From contig NZ_CP150241.1 in the NCBI RefSeq assembly GCF_037975235.1, positions 1,674,001 to 1,738,000 on the forward strand: DNA of 64,000 bases. Direction: 5' to 3'. The position numbers were made by a program, and so were the translations under genes. This document shows, one piece after another, positions 31,614 to 40,513 of the stretch; positions within the stretch are counted from its first letter, which is position 1, and each line of letters opens with the position of its first letter. This DNA is from Paenibacillus sp. FSL R5-0341 (GTDB taxonomy: Bacteria > Bacillota > Bacilli > Paenibacillales > Paenibacillaceae). The notes below the pieces were generated by a model. It did not search any database. It was not told the DNA's origin and saw only the letters and a program-made list of their open reading frames with translations.

Positions 31614-33224
31614 TTATTTATGCTGGTCTCTGTATTCTTGCGGCGTAACGCCGAATTGACGCTTGAACACTTTGATAAAATATGCCGGGTCCATATAACC
31701 AATCTCCATGCTGATTTCGTACACTTTTTTGGTGGTCGTGACCAGCTTGTGGCAGGCCCGATCCATACGCAGGCGCGAGATATAATCACTGATGCCTTCG
31801 CCCGTTTCGATCTTGTAGATTTTGGACAAATGGGTCGGGTGCAGATTGACATGGTCAGCGAGCACACGCAAAGACACATCCAGATGCAGGTTCTTATCTG
31901 TAAAATCCTGAATCTTCTTCACATACTCCGAACGGATGTCCTTGATCTCGTTGGACGTGCCTTCCTTGAGTTTGCCAAGCACGCTGAGCGACCATTTCCG
32001 CAATTTGCTGATGGTAGCGAAAACTTCCCCACTTTGCAAATCCTCGACATCATTGCCCATTAAAGTGGTCAGAGTCAGCTTGTTCCGATGGGCGATGTTA
32101 GTGAACGAAGCCGTAATAAGAAAACCTGCCTCCATGCAGTGCTCCCAGGATTCCGACCATTTCTCATCCAGCTCTGCGCAGACCGCGAGGATTTTCTCTT
32201 CGGCTGCATCCCATTGTCCGCTTTCCAACAGACTAATGAAGGTGGGCGGGGTGTACAGTACATCCAAGGGACCTTGCGCCGCAGGTGTCTCGACATCGCT
32301 GACACGCATGACGAATTCGCGTTCGTCTCCGACGATCTGCCGGAAATAGGCGGAAGCCTGACGGAAGCGATCGTAGAGCTGATCCGGAAAGGTGAACCAC
32401 TCGGTGATAACGATGGAGAGGGAGCCTTTCAGAAACTGTTTTACTTTGGATTGAAGCTGAATGGACAGCTTCTCCAGAATGGTTTCTTTGCCAATATCGC
32501 CTTTCCGATCTTTAAACTGAAGCAAAAAAACCAGATATCCGTGCTCCTCCTTGACGCCCCACACTTCCATAAACTCACCCATAATCTCTTCCGCCATGTT
32601 GATGATCGCATATTCGATCAGGGTCTGATCATTGCTGTCATAGTGTCCGAATTCTTCTTCCAAACGAACCAACATTAATGCGGCATCTCCGGTATGAAAG
32701 GGCAGATCGTAATTGGCGATTTTCCGCTCCCATTCGGCAGCGGCGATTCGTTGTCCCTGTAAAGCTCCTAGTAGCAGTCGTCCCCGCAAATGGGGGAGAT
32801 TCTCTCGCAACGTAAACTGCGTCCGTGTCAGTGAACTGACAAGTTCCCATTCATTATTTAATTGATCGATGGCCTTCTGAACAGCACCCATTAATTCATC
32901 ATCAGTAGGGGGCTTCAGCAGATAGTCTACAGCTTCGAACTGGATGGCTTTTTTGGCGTAATCGAATTCGGAATACCCGGATAACAGGATGCATTTTATT
33001 TTTTTGTCACGGATGCGGATACGTTCAATCAGTTCAATGCCTGTCATTTCAGGCATCTGAATGTCTGAGATCACGATATCGATGGGGTGGGTGTCGATCA
33101 TTTGTAGTGCTTCGTGTGCCGAGTATGCTTTATGCATATGTTCGATCCCCAGCGTGTGCCAGGGCTTGGTCATGGACAGGTTATCGACCCAGTGTGCTTC
33201 ATCGTCTACGATCATCATGTGCAT
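31614..33224 (-). CDS. YesN-type response regulator with AraC HTH output
   Basis: A 536-residue protein from ATG 33224 (GGGAGACATTATA upstream). The receiver domain is residues 1-125: acidic pair near residue 6 (VDDEA), phosphorylated Asp near 54 (DIVISDIQMP) and Lys near 103 (DYLLKPP). A long middle region of about 300 residues follows. The C-terminus is an AraC double HTH (LRVLADHVNLHPTHLSKIYK, then SMEIGYMDPAYFIKVFKRQF). Such proteins activate sugar uptake genes after phosphorylation by a YesM-like kinase, here encoded just upstream at 33535-35346. Confidence 0.95.
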   Translation of the reverse strand: MHMMIVDDEAHWVDNLSMTKPWHTLGIEHMHKAYSAHEALQMIDTHPIDIVISDIQMPEMTGIELIERIRIRDKKIKCILLSGYSEFDYAKKAIQFEAVDYLLKPPTDDELMGAVQKAIDQLNNEWELVSSLTRTQFTLRENLPHLRGRLLLGALQGQRIAAAEWERKIANYDLPFHTGDAALMLVRLEEEFGHYDSNDQTLIEYAIINMAEEIMGEFMEVWGVKEEHGYLVFLLQFKDRKGDIGKETILEKLSIQLQSKVKQFLKGSLSIVITEWFTFPDQLYDRFRQASAYFRQIVGDEREFVMRVSDVETPAAQGPLDVLYTPPTFISLLESGQWDAAEEKILAVCAELDEKWSESWEHCMEAGFLITASFTNIAHRNKLTLTTLMGNDVEDLQSGEVFATISKLRKWSLSVLGKLKEGTSNEIKDIRSEYVKKIQDFTDKNLHLDVSLRVLADHVNLHPTHLSKIYKIETGEGISDYISRLRMDRACHKLVTTTKKVYEISMEIGYMDPAYFIKVFKRQFGVTPQEYRDQHK

Positions 33225-33248
33225 TATAATGTCTCCCTTGGTGGTTGG

Positions 33249-33474
33249 TATATAAGGCCAATAATTAAAATCAAAGGATACGTGAAGTGAACAAAATCGC
33301 TACGGATTTGAAGGGTTCTTTCGATCGCTGTTCAAGCCCCATTTTCTGAATTAGATGATTATAAGGTTAAAATGGTGCTTGAAAGGCGAACACTTCGTTT
33401 CTACAGAATCCCTTCAATCCTTCGCTTGAGTTCACGTAAATTCTAATCATTTATTTTAAACAAGGCCTTATATA
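33249..33474. repeat. Long palindromic interspersed repeat
   Basis: TATATAAGGCC at the left and GGCCTTATATA at the right are perfect inverted ends. The two halves of the 226-base element are imperfect reverse complements of each other (shared ACGTGAA, GGATT-GAAGGG, CATTTT blocks). It occupies the 310-base gap between the kinase and regulator genes and has no coding frame. Confidence 0.75.
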
Positions 33475-33534
33475 AATGTTCACGTGTAAATGGTTCGTTC
33501 AAAATCAAATAGTCAACTTATCGTTAGTATCGTA

Positions 33535-35346
33535 TCAAGTTGTATCGGTATTACCTTTATCGGAATCTGTGTCCTCTTTTGGTATCTCCCAGATGATTTC
33601 GGTTCGGAATCCGCCTAGTGGGGATGGGCCGAATAGGAGGTAGGAGTGACTGCCGAACAGGTGCGTGATTCGTTGGTGCGTATTCCAAAGGCCGCAGCCC
33701 ATTTCTTCTTGTAAAGGTTCCTGCATTTTCAAGTTCAGCGCTTCGTACTGTTCCGGGCTTAAGCCTGGACCATCGTCGTCGATGTATATTCGGCCAAAAC
33801 CATTCAAACGCTCCCCGGTAATTCGGATTTCCCCGGATGAATAGGACTTCGCTACACCATGTATGACGGAATTCTCGACCATCGGTTGAAGCATTAATCG
33901 TGGCACCGACTGGGAGAGCATATCCTCAGGGATATCAATGTGATACTCAATTCTACCATTACGCAGCTTCTGGATATCCAGATAGTTGATCAGCAGCTTG
34001 ATCTCTTCTTGTAGCGACGACGTCTCCCGTTCCATACGGGTGGTGTAGCGATAATATGCACTTAGGTTATGCGCCATGGAGACGACGGCTTGCTCGTCCT
34101 TCATCTGGGCCATGTTGATGATATAACCAAGACAATTATATAGGAAATGGGGATTGATCTGGGCCTGCAACTGCTTCAGCGTTGCTTCCCTGGCTCTAAT
34201 TTTCTCATGGAACACATTCTCGATCAGATCCTGAATCTGATGGGACATATCATTAAATCTACGGAACAGGAATGAGAACTCATTCTGGTTTTTGCTATGC
34301 AGTCGGACAGAATAATCTCCTTGCTCTACGCGGCGTAAGCCTTTGATCAGCTTTTTGATCGGATATTGCACATTCCGGTACAGCAGGATTGACGCAGAGA
34401 TCCCCACCACCAGGAGCAGGATCATACAGGTGTAGAACAGATTCTGACTAAGCGAGATGGGTTTCAGAATCTGATACAGCGGGATCACATCAACCAGATG
34501 CCAATCCAGATAAGTGGACTTTACTGAGCTAACCAGATAGTTCTTGCCGTTCAGTTCGACCACATCCTGTGTGGTATCTTCGGGAGAGTGCGTATCCAGA
34601 TATTGAATGAGTTCTGCAGATAACTGCTTGTCCGCGCTTCGATTGAGAATGGGTGAATTTCCTTTGTGATACAAGAAAGGATCGCCTTGTCCGCCAGCCT
34701 TATACGTATCCAGCATATTTTGAATATTCTCATAACTGAAGCTCGCTTCAATCACCAGATTACTTCCCGTGAGCATTCCCGGCTGTGCCAAGGAATCGGT
34801 ATAGAACCAATAGAAGGATTGCAGCTTGTCTTTTGATTCCGCACCTTGGTCCCCATAGGTCCATTGTCCGCTCATATTCTTTTTCAAATACGCTTCATCA
34901 TACCCTGTGGTTCGATTGTAGTTGGCGATGACATCTTCATTCTGCTGTGAATGCACCGCATATCGGGTGGGCCATATATCAGTAACACCGGTTTGCAGCA
35001 TCATCTTCTCTTGTATCACATAACGGGTCTGCATCCGGTCATATCGATCATCCCACATGTTAAGGCCGTTGAACGCTCTGACATTCGGGTCTCGGGAGAG
35101 AATCAGGCTGAAATCCATCATCTGATTGATTCGGGAGTCGATCTGACTGGACAAAAACGTGAGCTGTTTCGTGTTGGAGATCTGCAGTTCTTTGCTGACG
35201 ACATCATAGGTGACGTTGTTCGAGTAGGTGTACATGATCAGAATAGGGATGAATAAGACCACAATTAACAAGTTTATTTTGGCAAACAGACTGAATCGGG
35301 ATCTGGTAGTACCTTGAAATGGCATTAAGCGCTTCCATATATGCAT
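33535..35346 (-). CDS. YesM-type sensor histidine kinase
   Basis: The start is ATG 35346 behind AGAAGGAGACTTTTC. An open extension to 35403 lacks a site. The 603-residue protein has a TM near residues 25-45, an extracellular sensor of about 250 residues, a second TM near 305, a HAMP (IKKLIKGLRRVEQGDYSVRL) and the His_kinase domain with QINPHFLYN. An ATP-binding part follows (MVENSVIHG, IDDDGPGLSP, GLWNTHQRI). It belongs to the LytS/YesM class and pairs with the regulator at 31614. The likely signal is an extracellular sugar sensed together with the transporter. Confidence 0.95.
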   Translation of the reverse strand: MHIWKRLMPFQGTTRSRFSLFAKINLLIVVLFIPILIMYTYSNNVTYDVVSKELQISNTKQLTFLSSQIDSRINQMMDFSLILSRDPNVRAFNGLNMWDDRYDRMQTRYVIQEKMMLQTGVTDIWPTRYAVHSQQNEDVIANYNRTTGYDEAYLKKNMSGQWTYGDQGAESKDKLQSFYWFYTDSLAQPGMLTGSNLVIEASFSYENIQNMLDTYKAGGQGDPFLYHKGNSPILNRSADKQLSAELIQYLDTHSPEDTTQDVVELNGKNYLVSSVKSTYLDWHLVDVIPLYQILKPISLSQNLFYTCMILLLVVGISASILLYRNVQYPIKKLIKGLRRVEQGDYSVRLHSKNQNEFSFLFRRFNDMSHQIQDLIENVFHEKIRAREATLKQLQAQINPHFLYNCLGYIINMAQMKDEQAVVSMAHNLSAYYRYTTRMERETSSLQEEIKLLINYLDIQKLRNGRIEYHIDIPEDMLSQSVPRLMLQPMVENSVIHGVAKSYSSGEIRITGERLNGFGRIYIDDDGPGLSPEQYEALNLKMQEPLQEEMGCGLWNTHQRITHLFGSHSYLLFGPSPLGGFRTEIIWEIPKEDTDSDKGNTDTT

Positions 35347-35408
35347 GAAAAGTCTCCTTCTAATTCGTGTGTAAACAACCTCTTCCGATGATATCCCTAA
35401 CAAAACAC

Positions 35409-35455
35409 TATCAAGCCTAACAATGTTATATAGCAGACCTCAGAATGGCTTGATA
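35409..35455. promoter_or_regulatory. Inverted repeat between divergent transport operons
   Basis: TATCAAGCC (35409-35417) and GGCTTGATA (35447-35455) are perfect 9-base inverted copies 29 bases apart, in the 170-base gap between the kinase gene and the permease genes. A binding site for the AraC-type regulator or another sugar regulator is plausible. Confidence 0.5.
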
Positions 35456-35516
35456 CTATTTATATCAGAGAACCCGATCACACACAAAAACTTTTTTTGG
35501 GAACAGGAGAAGCGCT

Positions 35517-36479
35517 ATGGAGGCTAAATTGGAGGGTAAGCGGATCCCGCAGGCAAACGTTGGGAACAAGCTGGATAAAAAGAGAAAAAAACGCTACAAA
35601 CAGCCATGGATTCTGCACTTCATGGTGTTGCCGGCGGCCATTATGGTCTTTATATTTTCATACATTCCGATGTCCGGGATTTTGATGGCATTTCAAGATT
35701 ATAAACCTGCACTGGGATTTTTTAATTCCGAATGGGTAGGACTGAAGCACTTCAGGTACATGTGGGAAAATGATTATTTCCTGCAAATTACGTGGAACAC
35801 GCTATTTTTTGCCTGTACGAAGATTGTCATGAATCTGATCATTCCGTTTATTTTTGCCTTATTGCTTAACGAGGTACGGAAGATGGCACTGAAAAGAACG
35901 ATTCAAACGCTCGTGTATCTTCCACACTTTCTGTCTTGGGTTACGTTGTCAGGCATTCTGATCGACATTCTGGCCCAGACGGGTATTGTCAATCAGTTCC
36001 TGGTTTCGGTATTCGGCATCAAGCCGATCTTCTTCCTCGGGGATGGCAGCTGGTTCCGATTCACGATTATTGCGAGTGATGTCTGGAAAGAGTTTGGATT
36101 CAACACAATCATCTTCCTCGCGGCACTGTCCGGCATTAACCCTGCACTTTATGAAGCGGCTGAAGTGGATGGGGCAGGACGCTGGAAGCAAACGATGTAT
36201 ATTACCATCCCGGCACTGATTCCCATTGGGATCGTGATCGCAACACTGGCACTGGGTAATGTGCTTAACGCCAACTTTGACCAGATCTTTAACTTATATA
36301 GTCCGTTGATTTACCAACAAGGAGATATTATCGATACGTTTGTGTATAGAGAAGGTCTGCTTAGTGGGCAGTTCAGTTTCGCTACCGCTGTGAATCTGTT
36401 CAAATCGGTCATCAGCCTGATCCTGATTGTGATCTCGTACCGACTGGCTTACCGATTCGCCGGATATCGAATTTTCTAG
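35517..36479 (+). CDS. LplB/YteP-type sugar ABC transporter permease
   Basis: A 320-residue protein. ATG is preceded by ACAGGAGAAGCGCT. A basic N-terminus of about 35 residues is followed by six TM helices. The cytoplasmic EAA loop that docks with the ATPase is EAAEVDGAGRWKQTMYITIP near residue 220. This is one half of the membrane channel for an oligosaccharide. The ATPase is not encoded here, as is usual when a shared MsmK-like ATPase serves several importers. Confidence 0.93.
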   Translation: MEAKLEGKRIPQANVGNKLDKKRKKRYKQPWILHFMVLPAAIMVFIFSYIPMSGILMAFQDYKPALGFFNSEWVGLKHFRYMWENDYFLQITWNTLFFACTKIVMNLIIPFIFALLLNEVRKMALKRTIQTLVYLPHFLSWVTLSGILIDILAQTGIVNQFLVSVFGIKPIFFLGDGSWFRFTIIASDVWKEFGFNTIIFLAALSGINPALYEAAEVDGAGRWKQTMYITIPALIPIGIVIATLALGNVLNANFDQIFNLYSPLIYQQGDIIDTFVYREGLLSGQFSFATAVNLFKSVISLILIVISYRLAYRFAGYRIF

Positions 36480-36495
36480 AAAGGATGACAAACGA

Positions 36496-37368
36496 ATGTA
36501 TCATAAAACGATGCCTTACCGCATATTCAGCATATTCAACAATGTGTTCCTGACCATCCTTTCACTGCTCTGCTTGCTGCCTTTGTATCACTTACTCATG
36601 GTATCACTTAGCGCATCTGCACCTGCAAATGCGGGTCTCGTAACATTTTGGCCGATTGGATTCACACTGGAGGCGTATGCGAAGACATTTGCCAATACCA
36701 ACTTCCTCTCCTCCTTATGGGTATCTGTGGAGCGGACGGTGCTCGGTACTGGACTTGCGTTAATCGTTAATACGCTTGCAGCCTATGCGCTTTCCAAAGA
36801 GACGCGGGTGTTCCGCGCACGTAACATCTATCTGTGGTATTTTGTCATCACGATGCTGTTCAGCGGTGGCCTCATTCCGGGATATATCCTGATTCTGAAG
36901 CTGGGACTGATGAACACATTGCTGGCCTTGATCCTGCCGGGATTGGTTGCGGTGTTCAACATTATTCTGTTGCTCAATTTCTTCCGTACCGTTCCGAAGG
37001 ACCTGGAAGAAGCTGCATTTATCGATGGTGCAGGTCACTTGCAGACGTTTATCAAAATCTATCTGCCTGTCTCCGTACCCGTTATTGCAACGGTCTCGCT
37101 CTTCATGATGGTTGGGCATTGGAACGCATATTTTGACGGGATCATCTACATCCGTGATGCAGAAAAACTGCCACTCGCGACATTCATGCAGACGATCATC
37201 GTGCAGGCCGACATGTCGAAGCTTGATCCGGAAGCAGTTGCGAACCTGTCCCAACGGACCATTCGGGCTTCGCAGATCTTTATCAGCGCACTGCCGATCC
37301 TGCTTGTGTATCCGTTCCTGCAACGGTACTTTGTAACCGGGATCGTGGTTGGTGCTGTTAAGGAGTAG
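36496..37368 (+). CDS. LplC/YtcP-type sugar ABC transporter permease
   Basis: A 290-residue protein starting 16 bases after the first permease. Six TM helices. The EAA loop is LEEAAFIDGAGHLQTFIKIY near residue 175. It ends with the family-typical FLQRYFVTGIVVGAVKE. With the gene before it, it forms the heterodimeric channel of the transporter whose binding protein is at 29616. A hairpin follows at 37402. Confidence 0.95.
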   Translation: MYHKTMPYRIFSIFNNVFLTILSLLCLLPLYHLLMVSLSASAPANAGLVTFWPIGFTLEAYAKTFANTNFLSSLWVSVERTVLGTGLALIVNTLAAYALSKETRVFRARNIYLWYFVITMLFSGGLIPGYILILKLGLMNTLLALILPGLVAVFNIILLLNFFRTVPKDLEEAAFIDGAGHLQTFIKIYLPVSVPVIATVSLFMMVGHWNAYFDGIIYIRDAEKLPLATFMQTIIVQADMSKLDPEAVANLSQRTIRASQIFISALPILLVYPFLQRYFVTGIVVGAVKE

Positions 37369-37401
37369 TTGAGTGTAGGGGTTAGAATAGGGTTGTGAAA
37401 A

Positions 37402-37446
37402 GGAAGCTGCTGAACTGGGGAAGGCCAGGGAGGTGGCTTCTTTGTG
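37402..37446 (+). terminator. Probable terminator of permease operon
   Basis: GGAAGC near 37402 pairs with GCTTC at 37436-37440, followed by TTTGTG. The loop is long and purine-rich and the T tract is short, so efficiency is doubtful. Confidence 0.5.
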
Positions 37447-37621
37447 TTAATAGGCGTTTGAGTAAAAGCATCAAAAGCCTTTATAAACACTCTATTTACG
37501 TTGAATGTTGAATTGGATAGTATTCTATTTTTCAATAATGACTAAAGGACAGATGAAATTTCAATGATTGGTGCGTGTTTACTAAGTGGTATAATATCAT
37601 CAAACGATAGGGGGAATGACT

Positions 37622-37864
37622 ATGAAATGGCAAGAGGTTCAACAAATTTACCCGAATCAATTCGTGAAGTTTGAAGTCCTTCATTCTGAAGAGACAGAGA
37701 ATCAAGAAGTTATAGATGAGGTCGCTGTGATCGGTCCTGTAAGCGATGAAAAAGCAACCCAAGAATTACTAAATAGCCGGGACAATACCTTGGTCTATCA
37801 TACTTCCAAAGATCAAGTCATTGTTAAGGTACGGAAGAATGTAGGTTTAAGGAGAAAATTTTAA
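37622..37864 (+). CDS. Small partner protein of retropepsin unit
   Basis: An 80-residue soluble protein from ATG 37622 (AGGGGGAATGACT upstream). It starts MKWQEVQQIYPNQFVKFEVL and ends in a basic VRKNVGLRRKF. It stops exactly at the base before the protease ATG, so the two are translationally coupled. A decayed copy of the same pair lies at 11974-12583, showing that the two genes travel together. No known family, and the role (substrate, inhibitor or adaptor) is open. Confidence 0.75.
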   Translation: MKWQEVQQIYPNQFVKFEVLHSEETENQEVIDEVAVIGPVSDEKATQELLNSRDNTLVYHTSKDQVIVKVRKNVGLRRKF

Positions 37865-38242
37865 ATGAAAATTGAATATAGAGAAGGACTATTATTCACT
37901 GAACTAATAATCCTTTTTAACGGAAATAGAAAAAGGATCAATAACATAGTTATTGATACGGGAGCAAGTCATACCTTGATTTCACAGGATGAAGTAGACG
38001 ATATTGGCATTCTAGTTGGGGTAGAGGATGAGATTATAACAAGTTACGGAATTGGCGGTAAGGAACATGCTTTTAGTAAGCGTGTCGAGGGAATACAGGT
38101 GGGAGATTTTGTTTTAAAGGATATTCCAATAGATTTTACTTCATTTAAATATCATAATATTAACGGTTTATTAGGACTGGACATACTTATAGAAGGCAAA
38201 TTCAATGTAGATCTAGAAAAATTTAAACTATATCATCTATAA
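37865..38242 (+). CDS. Retropepsin-like aspartic protease
   Basis: A 125-residue protein, the length of one retropepsin monomer. The catalytic motif is IDTGASHTLIS at about residues 31-41 (Asp32). The flap-like segment SYGIGGKEHAF lies near 62-72. The closing GLLGLDILI near 101-109 is the second conserved hydrophobic-Gly block. Such single-domain proteases act as homodimers. There is no signal peptide, so it is cytoplasmic. Its substrate is unknown. The coupled upstream gene is the best candidate partner. Confidence 0.85.
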   Translation: MKIEYREGLLFTELIILFNGNRKRINNIVIDTGASHTLISQDEVDDIGILVGVEDEIITSYGIGGKEHAFSKRVEGIQVGDFVLKDIPIDFTSFKYHNINGLLGLDILIEGKFNVDLEKFKLYHL

Positions 38243-38291
38243 ATCTAAGATAAAAGTATATTTTTATAATTGGAGATTGGAACGAAGCTCG

Positions 38292-38320
38292 TTGCCTACA
38301 CTATGCTGCCCTGCTATAAT
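38292..38320 (+). promoter_or_regulatory. Sigma-A promoter for the FusB-like gene
   Basis: TTGCCT (38292-38297), a 17-base spacer and a perfect TATAAT (38315-38320). Transcription would start near 38327, leaving a leader of about 215 bases before the ATG at 38544. Confidence 0.7.
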
Positions 38321-38326
38321 TTCGAT

Positions 38327-38543
38327 ATATCTATCGTATTGGGGGTTATGACGTGGCAATATGGATAATGCCGGATTGCTCGTTCGCTAGAAAGCCTTAC
38401 GCAAAGCCTGAATAGGGGCGGACTTTGTGTAGGGCGCGACAAAATGAGATCGTTTGCCCTGAAATCAACATCAACATTATGGTTCAACCCGCAGGCTTTG
38501 CACCTTACTTTATTTTCCTAATAAAAATAAGGGGCTGAACGCC
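38327..38543 (+). promoter_or_regulatory. Attenuator-like leader of the FusB-like gene
   Basis: A short frame with GGGGG before it reads MTWQYG then stop (38348-38368). Downstream, GCCTTACGCAAAG pairs with CTTTGTGTAGGGC, and TTATTTT/AAAATAA flank the ribosome site AAGGGG. Leader peptide plus alternative hairpins is the design of inducible ribosome-protection genes, including staphylococcal fusB. Regulation is inference. The leader fills most of the 301-base gap after 38242. Confidence 0.45.
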
Positions 38544-39185
38544 ATGCAAACACCATTTATTCAGAATCATCAATTTAATTATATTCAAAAACAAGCTGAC
38601 TTCCTGCTGAAAACGCTACGCTCGGTTGTAGATCCAAAAGTATTGGAAACCGTTCGTTATACGGTCGGCACAAATGCGGTGAGCATCTTCGATGAACTCA
38701 CTCCGGAGCAGAAGCAACTGCTGGAGCAGTTATCCACGTATGAGACGACACATGAATTGCAGACGTATCTGAACCGGCTGGAAGCATATCTGATTCCATA
38801 TCCGCAAGTATCCGCGAAGCAGATTCAGAAGCTGTTTCCCAAGGTAAAGAAGCTTAAGGTGCCGGATCTGGAATCCATCGATTACGCGCGTACAACTTAT
38901 CTGAGATGGACCGATATTGCTACCGATCGCTTGTTCATCGTGTATCCGTATGAAGGCAGATTCCTAGGGATTGAGGGGCGAATTACGGCGACGAACAAGA
39001 AGGGATACTGTATGTTCTGTCATCGCCATCAGGAGCTCGGATTCTTCAACGTGAAGACCAAGAGTTATACGCCAGACAATATTTCTTCTGTAGCCCAGTA
39101 CGTATGCATGGATAACACAGCTTGCAACCATAGCATCACCGATACCAGTATGTTGGAGAAGTTTCTTTTCTCGACAGTAAAATAA
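38544..39185 (+). CDS. FusB/FusC-type EF-G-binding protein
   Basis: A 213-residue protein with AAGGGGCTGAACGCC before ATG. The N-terminal part is a helical bundle (about 1-90). The C-terminal domain (about 110-213) has the treble-clef zinc site: Cys156-x2-Cys159 (YCMFCH), then Cys188 (YVCMD) and Cys194 with His196 (ACNH). Proteins of this family bind elongation factor G and free ribosomes stalled by fusidic acid. Chromosomal homologues are common in Bacilli and may act in normal translation. A strong terminator follows. Confidence 0.88.
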   Translation: MQTPFIQNHQFNYIQKQADFLLKTLRSVVDPKVLETVRYTVGTNAVSIFDELTPEQKQLLEQLSTYETTHELQTYLNRLEAYLIPYPQVSAKQIQKLFPKVKKLKVPDLESIDYARTTYLRWTDIATDRLFIVYPYEGRFLGIEGRITATNKKGYCMFCHRHQELGFFNVKTKSYTPDNISSVAQYVCMDNTACNHSITDTSMLEKFLFSTVK

Positions 39186-39202
39186 TGCATCTTAACAAAC
39201 AG

Positions 39203-39228
39203 GGTCGCTCTTCTGAGCGACCTTTTTT
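39203..39228. terminator. Rho-independent terminator
   Basis: GGTCGCTC-TTCT-GAGCGACC, a perfect 8-bp stem with a T6 tract, directly after the FusB-like gene. Confidence 0.92.
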
Positions 39229-39281
39229 GCCGTGTTCAAGCGGAGTTGGGGCGTTATAACCATGCAGCGCTATTAATATCT

Positions 39282-39869
39282 TTACAGCGTCGGAATATCG
39301 TTGGCATAGTTCAGTCCCAAGTGATGTGCATGGTTCAGCAGTGCTTCATAGTGTTCGGGCTTGGATTCCAACGTTTCATATAAAAACTCAACTCTTGATT
39401 GGGACACGCCACAGTAATCGGAAATACCCACATTGAGCAGATTGGTGATCGATTGCCCATAGTTGCGCTTATGCATCTGTTCTTCCGTCACGCCGGAAAG
39501 AGCGATCCACAATATCTGCTGATGAGGAAGTTTGTTCGCGCCATAGGCAAACCCGTTGTTCATGACACGATCCACATAACCTTTCAACATGGCTGGCAGA
39601 TGCCACCACCAGAGAGGAAACACAAAAGCCACAGCATCGTGCTTCTTCAATCGCGCCATCTCCGTTTCAACCTCAGGCGAGAACACCTGATTTTCTTGAG
39701 TATAGTCTGGTTCATCCATCTCTCGGAGGATTGGGTCGAAGCCAATCCCATGCAAATCCAATATCTCATAACTGTGACCGGCCTCAGTAAGACCCTGTGC
39801 AAAACGTTGAGCTACCTGAAAGGTCAAAGAATCTTTTCTTGGGTGGGATACTACAACGAGTACGTTCAT
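39282..39869 (-). CDS. NAD(P)H-dependent quinone oxidoreductase (flavodoxin-like)
   Basis: The start chosen is ATG 39869, where the flavodoxin strand begins directly (MNVLVVVSHPRKDSL). An upstream ATG at 39911 would add 14 polar residues. The 195-residue product has FMN phosphate-binding SHPRKDSLTF near 8-17, FVFPLWWWHLPAMLKGYVDR near 80-100 and GVTEEQMHKRNYG, all marks of KefF/MdaB/YwrO-like quinone reductases. It is divergent from an HxlR regulator at 40115, a pairing typical of quinone or electrophile stress responses. Confidence 0.9.
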   Translation of the reverse strand: MNVLVVVSHPRKDSLTFQVAQRFAQGLTEAGHSYEILDLHGIGFDPILREMDEPDYTQENQVFSPEVETEMARLKKHDAVAFVFPLWWWHLPAMLKGYVDRVMNNGFAYGANKLPHQQILWIALSGVTEEQMHKRNYGQSITNLLNVGISDYCGVSQSRVEFLYETLESKPEHYEALLNHAHHLGLNYANDIPTL

Positions 39870-40114
39870 CTTATCTTTCACTACCTTTCTGGATTGCTGT
39901 CTTGTAGCCATAAATCAGTGGCTGATGCTATTATAAACAGGTATGAAAACATCTGGAAGTACGCACTTTGATGTTCTATAGGAAGAATGAAGTGCTATAG
40001 GAACATTAAAGTACCCTAAATGGATGCCTCGAAATAGGCTCAAATAATAGAAAAAAGAGCAATAAAAAGATTATGATTCACCTTGATATAGCCTGATTAT
40101 GGAGGGGTTCAAAA

Positions 40115-40513
40115 ATGACGGAACATGAAGACACAAACGCTCCAAAGAAATATAAAGTTGGCGTGGAAGCGGCCTTGGAAGTGATGGGCGGGAAGTGGAA
40201 GCCTTTGATTATTTATCATTTGATGACCGGACGGAAACGCACATCGGAGCTTCGACGGTTGATACCGGACATTACGCAGAAGATGCTGACAACACAGCTC
40301 AGAGGTCTGGAAAAGGATGAGATTGTGCAGCGCAAAGTATATTCGGAGGTACCTCCCAAAGTGGAGTACGAGTTAACAGACTACGGCTGGGGACTCAAGC
40401 CTGCCCTGGACCATCTATGTTATTGGGGAGAAGATCATCTGGACAAAATCCACGGAGATAAGTTTAAAGTGTTGGAGGACTTCGATTCTGAAGAGAAGGG
40501 GGCGAGAAATTGA
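40115..40513 (+). CDS. HxlR-family transcriptional regulator
   Basis: A 132-residue winged-helix protein with TGGAGGGGTTCAAAA before ATG. Family motifs: EVMGGKWKPLIIYHLMTG near 25-42, RTSELRRLIPDITQKMLTTQLR near 46-67 and the wing VPPKVEYELTDYG near 82-94. Divergent from the quinone reductase, which it probably controls in response to quinones or aldehydes. Its stop overlaps the TTG start of the NUDIX gene. Confidence 0.93.
   Translation: MTEHEDTNAPKKYKVGVEAALEVMGGKWKPLIIYHLMTGRKRTSELRRLIPDITQKMLTTQLRGLEKDEIVQRKVYSEVPPKVEYELTDYGWGLKPALDHLCYWGEDHLDKIHGDKFKVLEDFDSEEKGARN

Noticed and set aside
31611..32678. Open frames antisense to the response regulator
   Set aside because: Shadow frames of a certain gene; no family features.
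36760..37323. 187-codon open frame antisense to the second permease
   Set aside because: Composition rich in Asn, Arg, His and Gln with no motif, opposite a typical permease.
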